Below, piece by piece: positions 47,101 to 55,413 of a DNA stretch of 64,000 nt. The stretch's first letter is position 1. Every line of letters begins with the position of its first letter. The translations under genes and the position numbers were made by a program. The notes under the pieces are model-generated. The model made no database searches. It was given only the letters and a program-made list of their open reading frames with translations, and was not told the origin of the DNA. The stretch covers positions 1 to 64,000 of the forward strand of contig JAQYWR010000003.1 in the NCBI GenBank assembly GCA_029379225.1, given 5' to 3'. Origin of the DNA: Nostoc sp. S4 (GTDB lineage: Bacteria; Cyanobacteriota; Cyanobacteriia; Cyanobacteriales; Nostocaceae).

Positions 47101-49925
47101 TGACGAGCGATCGCCTTTAGTTGCTTGATTACTGCTTCAGGCAACTCAATAGATTGTTGAGCGCCGTGTGAGGTTTGCACCGCCGGCCGTGGTCGGTCAG
47201 TGGGTAGTTGTAATGCGGCTGGTATACCCTCAAGTTGTTGCTTCCAGTAAGAGAGTTGAGTTTGCAGGATTTCTCCTTGTAGCCATTGTCGCTGCCAGTG
47301 TGCAAAGTCTTTGTATTGGATAGAGACTTCCGGTAGTGGCGAAGAACTTTTGGTTAAGAATGCTTTGTACTGTAATGCTATCTCTTGTAAAAATACCTCA
47401 GCAGACCAGCCATCAGAGATTATGTGGTGCATCTCAAGCAAAAGAATATGCTCTTGCTGTGCTAGGCGCAAAAGTTTAGCACGTAACAATGGCCCCTGTA
47501 TTAGATCAAAAGGTTGTTGGCTCTCTTGAGTCAAGAATTGCCGAACTGCTGCATCACCCTGTGATTCAATATTTTTTTGATAATCTATTACTGATAAAGA
47601 TAATTTTAAGGAAGAAGCAATAACTTGAACTGGTTGCCCGTTGACTGTAGTAAAAGTGGTTCTTAAAGTTTCATGTCGTCGGATAATTTCATTAAAACTT
47701 TGTTCTAACAAGGGAATGTCAAGCTGACCTTTGAGATTAACAGCTAAGGAAATATTATAAGCTGGGTTGCCTGGTTCCAAACGGTCAAGGAACCATAATC
47801 GTTGCTGGGCAAAAGATAAGGGATAAACTTCAGCTTGCTGGATTTGGCTAAGAGACTCTGAGAGGATGAAAGCCTCTGCTGTCATTTGAGCAAGTATCTT
47901 GGTAGAGAGCGATCGCATACTCATTCCTTCAAAGAAGTCTGCTACAGATACCTCTACTTCTAAATCAATCTCAATCCGATTTTTTAACTCAAATACTTTT
48001 AAAGAGTCTAGTCCAAGAGTGCTTAATGGTTCTTGAGGATTGATATCATCCGGTGCGATGGAAAGTACTCCCGCCAAAAGTTCAATCAAATATGATTCTA
48101 ATACTGGTTGACACTCCTTTGGAGAAAGCGCCAATAGTTCAGAACGCTGTAATTGAGTTTGTTTTCTGGCAATATCGCTAATCTGAAGAATGTTACTTTC
48201 AACTACATTCAGTTCGCCATTTTGAAACTGAGTACGAGTTGCACGACGTTGAATCTTACCACTAGAAGTTTTGGGTATAGTACCTGGTTTAATTAAAACC
48301 ACTGCATAAATCTGTACTTCATGTTCTTCAGTGATTGCTTGCCGAATTGCACGAGCTACTTCTGCTAAATTTGGTTTGGCACGAAACTCTAATTCTTGTA
48401 CAAGTACTAGCCTTTCTTCGTTATTAACTTCTACTGTAAATGCTGCATTAGCACCGGAACGTAAGGATGAATGACTGCGTTCTGCACTTAATTCTATATC
48501 TTGCGGATAAATATTTCTTCCACGAATAATAATTAAATCTTTTGCTCTACCTGTAATGAAAAGTTCACGATTATGCAAAAAACCTAAGTCACCAGTCCGT
48601 AAAAATGGCCCTTCTTCTGTGTCTTTTAGATAAGCGTGGAATGTTTCCTTTGTTTCTTGTGTGCGATTCCAATAACCTTGACCAACACAGGGACCAGATA
48701 CCCAAATTTCGCCAACTTCATCTGATGAACAGCGATTTAATTCAGAATTGACAATCACAATCTCTTGTTGAGGAATTGCTTGACCGCAGCTGACAAAACT
48801 TTGGATATCTTGATGGGTAGTTGCTTCGACTATCTGATTGTGTGAAAGGGCAAATTTATCTACAGTTTTGACTTGAGCTAAAGCTGTTTTGCTTCCACCA
48901 GAAACTATCAAAGTTGCTTCTGCCATACCATAACAAGGGTAGAACACCTCTGGACGAAAGCCACACTCTGCAAAGGTGGTTGCAAATTGCTCAAGAGTCT
49001 CTTGTCGGACTGGTTCAGCACCATTAAACGCAACACTCCAACTACTTAAATCGAGAGTTTCTTTTTGTTGAGTAGTAATCCTTTGAATACACTGTTGATA
49101 AGCAAAGTTAGGGCCGCCGCTCGTGGTGCCTTTGTAGCGGGAAATCGCTTGTAACCAGCGGTAAGGTCGTTGTAAAAAAGCTGCTGGTGACATTAAGATG
49201 CAACCAAACCCTCCATATAAAGGTTGCAAAATCCCACCAATCAATCCCATATCATGATAAACAGGTAGCCAGGAGACAAACTTGCTGCTGGGCGAATGCT
49301 CCATCATTTGGTAAGTTACTGCGGCGTTGTGCAGCAAGTTACCATGACTGAGCATGACTCCCTTTGGTGTGCCTGTAGAACCGGATGTATATTGCAGAAA
49401 GGCTAAGGTATCCCCATTGATTGCAGGTTGTTTCCAAGAATCTTCTAGACCCTGTGCTATGTTGTCAGTTGTCAGCCAGCGAAAATTTCCCTGTTTTATT
49501 TGTGGTATGAGTATTGATTGTAATGTGGGGAGCATTGCTGTTGTAGTGAGAGCAACACTTGCCTGTGCATCTATACTTATAGCTTGTATTCTGGGCGTAT
49601 TACGTTGATTGCGAGGCGGATAAGCTGGAACCGCCACAACCCCAGCATATAAACAACCAAAAAACGCTATTAAGTAATCAAGTCCAGGAGGATAGAGCAA
49701 TATGGCACGTTCCCCACTCAAACCCAGAGCTTGTAATTGAGCGCCTACAGCCCGACTGCGCCGATCCAATTCATCGTAAGTCAGCGTTAATTCTATTGTC
49801 TCTCCATCTTCGAGGAAGGTGAAGGCTTGTGCGTGTGGTGTTTTTAAGCTGCGATAACGCAGAATATCAACTATTGTCTCATATTGATGAGATATTTCTT
49901 GAAAGTTATTGATAATTAAAGTCAT
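44106..49925 (-). CDS. FAAL-ACP-C-A(split)-methyltransferase loading protein
   Basis: Starts the assembly line; 1939 residues. FAAL: about 15-590, with AMP-binding TSGSTGTPKGVMLSHGN and YRSLK/YPPGLDY wording of fatty acyl-AMP ligases, loading a fatty acid onto the next domain. ACP: Ser in LGLDSLKVFEL near 638. C: LSFAQQRLWFLDRL near 700, HHIISDGWS near 832. A: YTSGSTGTPKG near 1310 to A8 (RGYRIELGEIE) near 1575, code by eye D V E D L G C I S with the Lys on the next protein; Glu and Asp in the pocket suggest a basic substrate. After A8 there is no A9-A10; instead residues about 1650-1939 form a guanidinoacetate-methyltransferase-like domain (VLEVGFGMG near 1772, FFDTYPL near 1843). The conserved Gly before RIDHQVK is Arg. 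The start has only a weak Shine-Dalgarno site. Confidence 0.95.
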   Translation of the reverse strand: MTLIINNFQEISHQYETIVDILRYRSLKTPHAQAFTFLEDGETIELTLTYDELDRRSRAVGAQLQALGLSGERAILLYPPGLDYLIAFFGCLYAGVVAVPAYPPRNQRNTPRIQAISIDAQASVALTTTAMLPTLQSILIPQIKQGNFRWLTTDNIAQGLEDSWKQPAINGDTLAFLQYTSGSTGTPKGVMLSHGNLLHNAAVTYQMMEHSPSSKFVSWLPVYHDMGLIGGILQPLYGGFGCILMSPAAFLQRPYRWLQAISRYKGTTSGGPNFAYQQCIQRITTQQKETLDLSSWSVAFNGAEPVRQETLEQFATTFAECGFRPEVFYPCYGMAEATLIVSGGSKTALAQVKTVDKFALSHNQIVEATTHQDIQSFVSCGQAIPQQEIVIVNSELNRCSSDEVGEIWVSGPCVGQGYWNRTQETKETFHAYLKDTEEGPFLRTGDLGFLHNRELFITGRAKDLIIIRGRNIYPQDIELSAERSHSSLRSGANAAFTVEVNNEERLVLVQELEFRAKPNLAEVARAIRQAITEEHEVQIYAVVLIKPGTIPKTSSGKIQRRATRTQFQNGELNVVESNILQISDIARKQTQLQRSELLALSPKECQPVLESYLIELLAGVLSIAPDDINPQEPLSTLGLDSLKVFELKNRIEIDLEVEVSVADFFEGMSMRSLSTKILAQMTAEAFILSESLSQIQQAEVYPLSFAQQRLWFLDRLEPGNPAYNISLAVNLKGQLDIPLLEQSFNEIIRRHETLRTTFTTVNGQPVQVIASSLKLSLSVIDYQKNIESQGDAAVRQFLTQESQQPFDLIQGPLLRAKLLRLAQQEHILLLEMHHIISDGWSAEVFLQEIALQYKAFLTKSSSPLPEVSIQYKDFAHWQRQWLQGEILQTQLSYWKQQLEGIPAALQLPTDRPRPAVQTSHGAQQSIELPEAVIKQLKAIARQEGVTVFMLLLAAFETFLYRYTGQDDIAVGTPVANRNREEIKRLIGFFVNTLVLRTDMSGNPTFEELLTRVRKVALGAYTHQDLPFDQLVEALQPERDTSRTPLFQVMFNVQDYSHLPEMPGLVLSLLKIETQTAQFDLSLFIEITEQEVAVSFNYNTDLFDAATISRMLRHFQNLLSGIAAHPQARLSDLPLLSAEDRQELLQLSRNQFPIQNSSEQCIHQLFEAQVERTPNAIAVVFQNQHLTYRELNQRANQVAHHLRSLGVGPEVRVGICIQRSLEMVIGLLAILKAGGAYVPLDPTYPKERLALMLKDAQVPVLLTISVQLDTLSEDEYRVICLDIDWQTIADNSQENPINQTQPENLAYLIYTSGSTGTPKGVMIQHRSLSTYINTTCIEFALKSSDRFLQFTSISFDVGAEEIFSCLLQGATLILRTDQMLSSISEFLYQCNNLELTILDLPTSFWHQLTDELSTVNLVLPVTVRLVLIGGEKADPSRLKIWQQQVGEQVRLVNCYGPTETTISATMCDLSTVTSLKTVGCELTIGKPINNIQIYILDSSLELVPIGVPGELYIGGVGLARGYRNRPELTAERFIPNPYSTESGARLYQTGDLARYRLDGNIEFLRRIDHQVKLRGYRIELGEIETVLKQHPTVQDAMVLVKEQIEKPPKFNQEQLHSSIGHQEVETLYRRILSLGAETANQLLENLENLSEDKVEKMLAKEMPSYNEQGKTIIKRFPEFNISLQLHNNTFISPPQELQRNWIIQRTLDEFSDDLLNLDKISKKFVTGSKRLQIQNDWSKSRAEYDSTQLIIEDQQVMQDWERPLMKAMANIITETHGDVLEVGFGMGISATYIQERGVKSHTIIELNDDVVKTFNQWKNQYLERDIRLIHGKWQDVGSQLQTYDGIFFDTYPLDEKEFIEHVINNITFAEHFLPIAAEQLNKGGIFTYYTNEIDSFSRRHQRLVLKYFSSLTISVVDSLFPPEDCNYWWADSMVVIKAIK

Positions 49926-50149
49926 TTTATGCCTTAGCCAATTTAGATATACGCAAACAACCCTTAAATAGGGCTAACCGAATGAGACATTCTGCTACTG
50001 ATGGCTTACGGTAAGATTTTTAATATTCAGAATTTTTTTGGATAGTCAGTGCTACTGCTTGGTCAGTGGCAGAGATTTTTTCAAATTATGTTGCAAATAT
50101 TTTTCAGAGAATGCTTGAAAATTCAAAGCATATACTAAAAACCTCACTT

Positions 50150-50222
50150 CCATTTCTATCTCCTACAAGGAGATAGGCTTTGAAACCCTTATTCCCTTGT
50201 ACGAAAGGGGGTTAGAGGAGAT
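50150..50222. repeat. Dispersed palindromic repeat, Nostocales type
   Basis: Two successive hairpins: CTATCTCC (50156-50163) pairs perfectly with GGAGATAG (50169-50176) around TACAA, and CCCTT pairs with AAGGG a little further on. The linking words (GGCTTTGAAACCC, GGGGGTTAGAGG) resemble a family of short interspersed repeats that I remember from Nostoc/Anabaena intergenic regions. Its exact borders are a guess. It lies in the leader region of the NRPS operon and could fold in its mRNA if transcription starts upstream of it. Confidence 0.55.
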
Positions 50223-50323
50223 AATTCTGAGGCTTTTGGTGTTTCATACAATACTTTTAAAACACTTTTTCACTCAATGTTTCCTAATATAGTAGGAATT
50301 TATTGCACTTAGCAATCCCTAAA

Positions 50324-50533
50324 CTATAAAGAATTATTATCAATAACTAGTGAATTATATTTGTAATCAGGCTTGACTAATTTACTACTTTTAGCATATG
50401 CAAGTTTGGGAGTTGCAAAATACAAGTATGAATTTAAGCGTAGGCTTAGCCCATCGTAGATATCCCTTGCAAAGTTTGAAATATACATCAGATCGTATTC
50501 AGATAAAAGGGAAAAAATAGTAGTTTTAGGCAT
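50324..50533 (-). CDS. Small hypothetical ORF, doubtful
   Basis: A frame of 69 codons starting ATG (MPKTTIFSLLSEYDLMY) between the repeat and the AraC remnant. I recognise no family. There is no Shine-Dalgarno site in the bases before the ATG and composition is the same AT-rich background as the gap. It may be chance; a small leader peptide of the NRPS operon is only a remote possibility. Confidence 0.15.
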   Translation of the reverse strand: MPKTTIFSLLSEYDLMYISNFARDIYDGLSLRLNSYLYFATPKLAYAKSSKLVKPDYKYNSLVIDNNSL

Positions 50534-50785
50534 TATTTAAAAGACTAAATGGCAAAATGTTTTGTTATCAAAAGCGCGAATATATACTTAAAATTTGCTT
50601 TATTATTATCTAGTTTATTGTATAAAAATAGTTCAGTAGTAGTTTTGGACGCTACGCCCTTAAAAGCTTGCTTGAGGCGAGTGAATATTATTGAGTTCTG
50701 TTTAGGTAAATAGTTAGGAATAAATCGTGGTAATATTGTTGAAAATTAATATTATCAAGCTATAACCATCTAGCAATCGCCAGCT

Positions 50786-51196
50786 ATGACCATTACCCTA
50801 ACGCTGGAATAGGAAAGAGACCTTTGGGCAGAAGCTAGACAAAATAGCCAACAAAACTTGTCAGAGCCATTTTAATCCTATTGTCAAGTACCTAAACAAC
50901 TGGGCAAAAGATATACGCGAACCATAGAAGTGCATACCCAAGTGCGGCTGGGGATTAGTAACTACGAATACTACGATGATGTACTGCAAGCAGGCTGTGA
51001 ATGCCTTCACCTTTTGGAATTTGCTATGAAGCGAGCAAAACGCTGGCTCAGAGAAGGAAATCGCAGAGTGCTAGAAGTGGCAATTACGATTGGTTACTCC
51101 AATCCCATACACATTAGTGTTGCTTTTAAACGTAAGCTTGGTATCTTTCCCCAGTCAATGTTTGTTGGCAGAAAAGTTTGTTTGACGATGATTTAG
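50786..51196 (+). pseudogene. AraC-family regulator, decayed
   Basis: Reading from the ATG at 50786 gives an AraC-regulator N-terminus (MTITLTLE, then ERDLWAEARQNSQQN, KQLGKRYTR, YEYYDDVL) as found beside cyanobacterial siderophore receptors. It has a TAG at 50810-50812 and a TAA at 50873-50875 in the same frame. Straight after YYDDVL the frame jumps to the second helix-turn-helix of the C-terminal DNA-binding domain (RAKRWLRE, EVAITIGYSNPIHISVAFKRKLGI). Most of the roughly 300-residue family length is therefore deleted. Both the stops and the deletion say it is dead as a regulator. It lies directly upstream of the TonB receptor gene that its intact relatives would be expected to control. A short product from a start at 50930 would lack an effector-binding domain. 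Confidence 0.88.
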
Positions 51197-51209
51197 TTCT
51201 GTATTGGGG

Positions 51210-51237
51210 TTGACACAACTCATCCAATTCCTTTAAT
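51210..51237 (+). promoter_or_regulatory. Candidate sigma70-type promoter of the TonB receptor gene
   Basis: TTGACA at 51210-51215 and TTTAAT at 51232-51237 with a 16-base spacer, 71 bases before the preferred receptor ATG and just after the AraC remnant. This is a perfect -35 and a 5/6 match at -10. No clear Fur-box palindrome was recognised around it. Confidence 0.5.
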
Positions 51238-51308
51238 CTCAATTTTAAGCTTGTTTAGAAAACTTCTCAACAAAGAGGGTTTCGGTTACTGGAGTGTGGG
51301 GAATTATT

Positions 51309-54002
51309 ATGAGGATTCAAGAGTTGTCGTCTAATATTTGGCTGTGGTTATTAATGATTTTTCTGCCGTTGTTGATGGCACAATCTGTACAAGCACAGGT
51401 TAAGCAGAATCAGTCAACAGTAATTAATAGTCAGGAACATTTCAAAACGACTGCCGATTTTTCTGCTAACAGACAAATTAGGCGAACGAGCGAGATTGAA
51501 CACCCAGCTACCAATGCTAGTGGATTACTTTCGCAATCGTCAACCTCACAAGCAACGCCTGCATCAGAAATTGTGCTAGTAACAGGAGTAAAGGCAAATC
51601 CCACTGATAAAGGTGTGGAGGTGATTTTACAGACAACCAAAGGCGAACAATTACAAGTTACAAATCGCAGTACTGGTAATAATTTTATTGCAGATATTCC
51701 TAATGCCCAACTACGGCTACCGTCAGGCGAAGCATTCACATTTCGTTCCCAAAAACCAACATCGGGTATTACTGAGATAGTAGTAACAAATTTTGATGCC
51801 AGCACGGTTCGGGTGACGGTGACAGGTGAGGCAAATGTGCCAATTGTCGAGTTGTTTGACAGTGCGAATGAAGGGTTGATTTTTAGCGTAGCCAGTGCAT
51901 CTGCTTCTAGCCAGCCACCACAATCACAAACGCAACCAACACCGCAAACACAGCAGCCAGCACTCCCTGTACAGCCAACTCAACCATCAACTAGTGGTGA
52001 TGAACCTATCGAGTTAGTGGTCACAGGAGAACAAGATGGATATAGCGTACCAGATGCGAGCACTGCGACCAAAACCGATACTCCTCTACGCGACATCCCG
52101 CAATCAATTCAAGTTGTACCCCAACAGGTACTCAAAGACCAACAAGTCACCCGCTTGAACGATGCTTTAAGAAATGTTCCTGGTGTGGTTACTGTCTTTG
52201 GCTCGCCTGGCAATAGCGAAGAAAGTTCATTTACCATTCGGGGCTTCGAGTTTGCGAATCCGCTCAGGAATGGTCTGGCAGATCCTCTGGGTGGACGCTC
52301 GCTAGAACTCTCCAATATAGAGCGAGTGGAAGTCCTCAAGGGTCCGGCTTCAGCTTTGTTTGGTAATGGAAGTCCCGGTGGCACAGTCAACTTGATTACC
52401 AAGCAGCCCCTCGCCAATCCTTACTATGCAGTTGAAGCAACGGTTGGAAGTTACAGCTATTATCGAGGTGCTGTAGATCTGTCCGGGCCTTTAAACGATT
52501 CTAAAACAGGGCTGTATCGACTGAATCTGTCCTACAAAGATGCAGGCAGTTTTATCGATTTTGCTCATGATAAAAATCTACTCTTTGCGCCAGTTTTGAG
52601 TTTTGCAATTGGCGAGCGCACAAAGCTAACTATGGAAGGAGAGTATATCAGTGCAGACACCAATAGATTGTGGCTACCAGCCGTTGGCACCGTACTACCT
52701 AACCCAAATGGTAAAATACCACGCAACCTGAACATTAGTGGACCTGACAAGAATGACAATTTTGTTCATGAAGACATTGGTAGAATTGGATATAGCTTAG
52801 AACACAAATTCAGTGACAACTGGTCATTAAAAAACGCTTTTCGGGCAATATTTTATAATTTTGAACTCAGCGGGTTTTTCCCTACTAGTCTCGACTCTGA
52901 TGATAACCGAACACTAAATCGAATATTTGCTCAAGGACAGTTTAATGACGAGGCTTACAATATGGCAACGGACATCATTGGCAAATTCTCAACTGGTTCG
53001 ATCCAGCATCAGTTGTTATTTGGCTTTGATCTGAGTAGATTTTCTTATGAATCTTTATTTACTGTTAATAATGCAGCACCCATCGACCTGTTTAACCCAG
53101 TGTATGACCAATCCATTGGTGCAGATTTGGGTCCTCAAAATCTTTCCTCTCTAACAGATGCACTGGGTATTTATGTTCAAGATCAGATCGCGCTGAGTGA
53201 GAATCTGAAATTGCTGTTAGGTGTCCGGTTTGATGCCTTTAAACAGACGGATGGAGATTTGCTCGCAAACACCGAAAGCAGCCAGTCAGGAGATGCGTTT
53301 AGCCCTCGTTTCGGTATTGTCTACCAACCCATAGAGCCAATTTCACTCTATGCCAGCTACAGTCGCTCGTTTACCCCAGCGATTGGAACTAGCTTTGATG
53401 GCAGCATCTTTGAACCAGAACGTGCTACGCAGTATGAAGTTGGGGTCAAGGCAGATTTGAATCAGAGAATTTCTACAACACTTGCTTTCTATAATCTGAC
53501 TCGCTCCAATGTCTTGACTGAAGACCCAAATAATCCAGATTTTTCGATTCAAACAGGTGAACAGCGCAGCCGGGGTATCGAATTTAATATTGGCGGTGAA
53601 ATCTTACCCGGTTTGAATGTGATTGCAGGTTATGCTTACACGGATGCCAAAATCACCGAAGACAATACTTACACACCAGGTAATCGCCTCAACAATGTAC
53701 CAGAACATAGTTTTAATTTGTGGACAAAGTATGAAATTCAATCTGGTAGTCTCAAAGGACTCGGCTTTGGTTTGGGGTTATACTATGTAGGCGATCGCCA
53801 GGGAGATTTAGAAAATGACTTTGAATTGCCGAGCTATTTGCGTACTGATGCTGCCATTTTCTATAAACAAGGACAACTCCGCGCACAGGTGAATTTCAGA
53901 AATCTGTTTGATGTGGATTATTTTGAGTCTGCTAGGAGCCTTTCGCGTATTTATCCTGGTGAGCCGTTTACGGTGCAGGGCACGATTTCCTGGGAGTTGT
54001 GA
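51309..54002 (+). CDS. TonB-dependent siderophore receptor with AMIN domain
   Basis: Outer-membrane receptor for ferric siderophores, powered by TonB. The GTG at 51294 opens the frame, but the ATG at 51309 directly precedes a clean signal peptide (IWLWLLMIFLPLLMAQSVQAQ) and has GGGGA upstream, giving 897 residues. After the signal comes an AMIN domain (about 85-195; LVTGVKANPTDKGVEVIL), typical of cyanobacterial receptors, then a Pro/Gln/Thr-rich linker, a TonB-box-like segment (IELVVTGEQDG), the plug (DIPQSIQVVPQQVLKDQQ, RVEVLKGPASALFGNGSPGG) and a beta-barrel to the C-terminus (FTVQGTISWEL). It resembles hydroxamate/ferrichrome-type receptors. It looks intact although the regulator before it and the PepSY gene after it are broken. 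Nearness to an NRPS operon raises, but does not prove, uptake of that product. Confidence 0.95.
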   Translation: MRIQELSSNIWLWLLMIFLPLLMAQSVQAQVKQNQSTVINSQEHFKTTADFSANRQIRRTSEIEHPATNASGLLSQSSTSQATPASEIVLVTGVKANPTDKGVEVILQTTKGEQLQVTNRSTGNNFIADIPNAQLRLPSGEAFTFRSQKPTSGITEIVVTNFDASTVRVTVTGEANVPIVELFDSANEGLIFSVASASASSQPPQSQTQPTPQTQQPALPVQPTQPSTSGDEPIELVVTGEQDGYSVPDASTATKTDTPLRDIPQSIQVVPQQVLKDQQVTRLNDALRNVPGVVTVFGSPGNSEESSFTIRGFEFANPLRNGLADPLGGRSLELSNIERVEVLKGPASALFGNGSPGGTVNLITKQPLANPYYAVEATVGSYSYYRGAVDLSGPLNDSKTGLYRLNLSYKDAGSFIDFAHDKNLLFAPVLSFAIGERTKLTMEGEYISADTNRLWLPAVGTVLPNPNGKIPRNLNISGPDKNDNFVHEDIGRIGYSLEHKFSDNWSLKNAFRAIFYNFELSGFFPTSLDSDDNRTLNRIFAQGQFNDEAYNMATDIIGKFSTGSIQHQLLFGFDLSRFSYESLFTVNNAAPIDLFNPVYDQSIGADLGPQNLSSLTDALGIYVQDQIALSENLKLLLGVRFDAFKQTDGDLLANTESSQSGDAFSPRFGIVYQPIEPISLYASYSRSFTPAIGTSFDGSIFEPERATQYEVGVKADLNQRISTTLAFYNLTRSNVLTEDPNNPDFSIQTGEQRSRGIEFNIGGEILPGLNVIAGYAYTDAKITEDNTYTPGNRLNNVPEHSFNLWTKYEIQSGSLKGLGFGLGLYYVGDRQGDLENDFELPSYLRTDAAIFYKQGQLRAQVNFRNLFDVDYFESARSLSRIYPGEPFTVQGTISWEL

Positions 54003-54675
54003 TTGCAATTTCGGGGCATTTACATTATATTTACGATCGAGCAATTTAAATTACGCCCAATAGTATTTATCTTACACCGCTATATTGGTTTAGCTATAGG
54101 TCTGCTATTAATTATAGCTGGTTTAACAGGTAGTCTGTTGGTATTTGCGGATGAGATCGACCACTTCTTATTGGCTCGCCAAATCGGACGTGTCATTCCT
54201 CAAGGACAACAAAATTTATGGACTCACCTCTACTCCCAATCCATCTAACCTTGTTTCTCAAAACATTACTGGTAAATTGCCGCTTAATGTAACACAACAG
54301 TTGCAAAAAGCAGATACGGCATTACCAGATGAAGTTACAACTTACGTTTTGCTACCAATAAAACCCGAAGATGCGATGGCAGTGGGCAAAAAACTACCCC
54401 AGGAAAGCTGGAAGTACGGCTACAGTCAGATTTATCTAGATCGGTATACAAATAAGATTTTGCGACTGAACAATGGGTTAAAAGCACCTCTAGGTGAGAA
54501 AATTTGGGATTCCTTTGGAGCACTGCATTATGGCACTCTTGGCGGATTACCAACACGTATTCTCTATGTGTTTGTCGGACTTGTACCGCTCATTCTATTT
54601 ATTACCGATTTTGTGATGTGGAGGTATCGTTATCAAAAAATCTCAATGCACGACCAATTCTGCCAATTTTATTGA
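54003..54675 (+). pseudogene. PepSY-associated membrane protein, frameshifted and internally deleted
   Basis: One base after the receptor stop a TTG-initiated frame gives the start of an iron-regulated PepSY membrane protein (FILHRYIGLAIGLLLIIAGLTGSLLVFADEID in pieces: LHRYIGLAIGLLL, GSLLVF) and ends at 54248. The C-terminal part (LPLNVTQQLQKADTALP, LHYGTLGGLPTRILYVF, GLVPLILFITDFVMWRYR) continues in the +1 frame to 54675. Even when joined, the product is about 220 residues, against roughly 380 for the family as I remember it, and the central helices are missing. So a deletion plus a frameshift near 54200-54235 has destroyed it. Such proteins are thought to help in siderophore-iron handling at the inner membrane and often follow TonB receptors. 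The damage mirrors the broken AraC gene. Confidence 0.85.
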
Positions 54676-54735
54676 AAGATTAAAACATAGCCTGATAACA
54701 TCACTAACGAAAAGAATATGAACTGAGGTATTACT

Positions 54736-55071
54736 ATGGCAACAATGGGAAAGTATTGCAAAGCTTATCCTTTGAAAAAATTACGTGAGTTCAGTCAGTG
54801 GACTGAGTGTCCTGAAAATACAAGGAGAGAAAATAAATCAGTTGAGGGTAAGGAAGTCGAAAGTAATAGAGAGTTAACTGATGATGACTTTCTTTACCTA
54901 CAAGAAAATTACGTAGTGACTGATGGGATTTTCAAGGATGAGAATATCATTTTTGACAAGATAACTCCCGAATGGAAGGAGTTTTGCCACAAGACCTTAG
55001 CATTTGAGATTCCAGTCTACGAGCCTGTACTTGTACAAGCATCAACAAATCAAAACAAAAGTGATTCTTAA
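54736..55071 (+). CDS. Conserved-looking hypothetical protein, 111 aa
   Basis: Not assigned to a family. The N-terminus MGKYCKAYPLKKLREFSQW is the sort of wording I associate with unnamed cyanobacterial proteins. The middle is acidic and polar (TDDDFLYLQENYVVTDGIF) and there are no membrane helices or signal peptide. A GAGG site lies about 8 bases before the ATG. The next gene starts 15 bases downstream on the same strand, with its own strong ribosome-binding site, so the two probably form a small operon, perhaps with the MbtH gene 313 bases further on. A role linked to the NRPS or to the receptor is only suggested by position. Confidence 0.7.
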   Translation: MATMGKYCKAYPLKKLREFSQWTECPENTRRENKSVEGKEVESNRELTDDDFLYLQENYVVTDGIFKDENIIFDKITPEWKEFCHKTLAFEIPVYEPVLVQASTNQNKSDS

Positions 55072-55086
55072 GAGGAAGACATCTGT

Positions 55087-55413
55087 ATGAATGAATTAGT
55101 GCAACGTTTATCAGAAAGTGAACATTGTGTTGAAGCAAGCTTACGACCCGAAAAAACAGCAACAGCACTGAAAGAAAGTATTGACCGAGGGTACGTACAT
55201 ATCAAATTCAGAAATACTAGCGGAGGTACTGATTTAGGTATCAGACTCGACCCAGAAGCATCTAATTTGCAAGAAGCTGACTTTGAGCATCAAACAGGGA
55301 GGGTTCATCTGGTTGGGAACTTGACGCTGAATTACGTGAAAGTTCGATGTATTGCAGATATTGAACTGGCAAGTTTAGAAGGTAAGGGACACCTTGAACT
55401 AGTGGAATCATGA
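55087..55413 (+). CDS. Conserved-looking hypothetical protein, 108 aa
   Basis: No named family recognised. The protein is soluble and looks beta-rich: HIKFRNTSGGTDLGIRLD, then a repeated pattern of short strands (GRVHLVGNLTLNYVKVRCIADI) and a C-terminal GKGHLEL. It starts 15 bases after the preceding small gene, with GAGGAAG about 9 bases before the ATG. It ends 313 bases before the MbtH-like gene. The pairing of these two small genes near MbtH in a cyanobacterium suggests a common transcript, but nothing in the sequence gives the function. Confidence 0.72.
   Translation: MNELVQRLSESEHCVEASLRPEKTATALKESIDRGYVHIKFRNTSGGTDLGIRLDPEASNLQEADFEHQTGRVHLVGNLTLNYVKVRCIADIELASLEGKGHLELVES

Larger units (their letters stand above)
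49926..50785. other. Intergenic region upstream of the NRPS operon
   Basis: An 860-base AT-rich gap that must hold the promoter of the minus-strand operon. I could not pick a convincing -35/-10 pair on that strand. It contains the dispersed palindromic repeat at 50150-50222 and one short minus-strand frame at 50324-50533, listed separately. No tRNA, CRISPR or transposase remnant was recognised. Confidence 0.6.
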
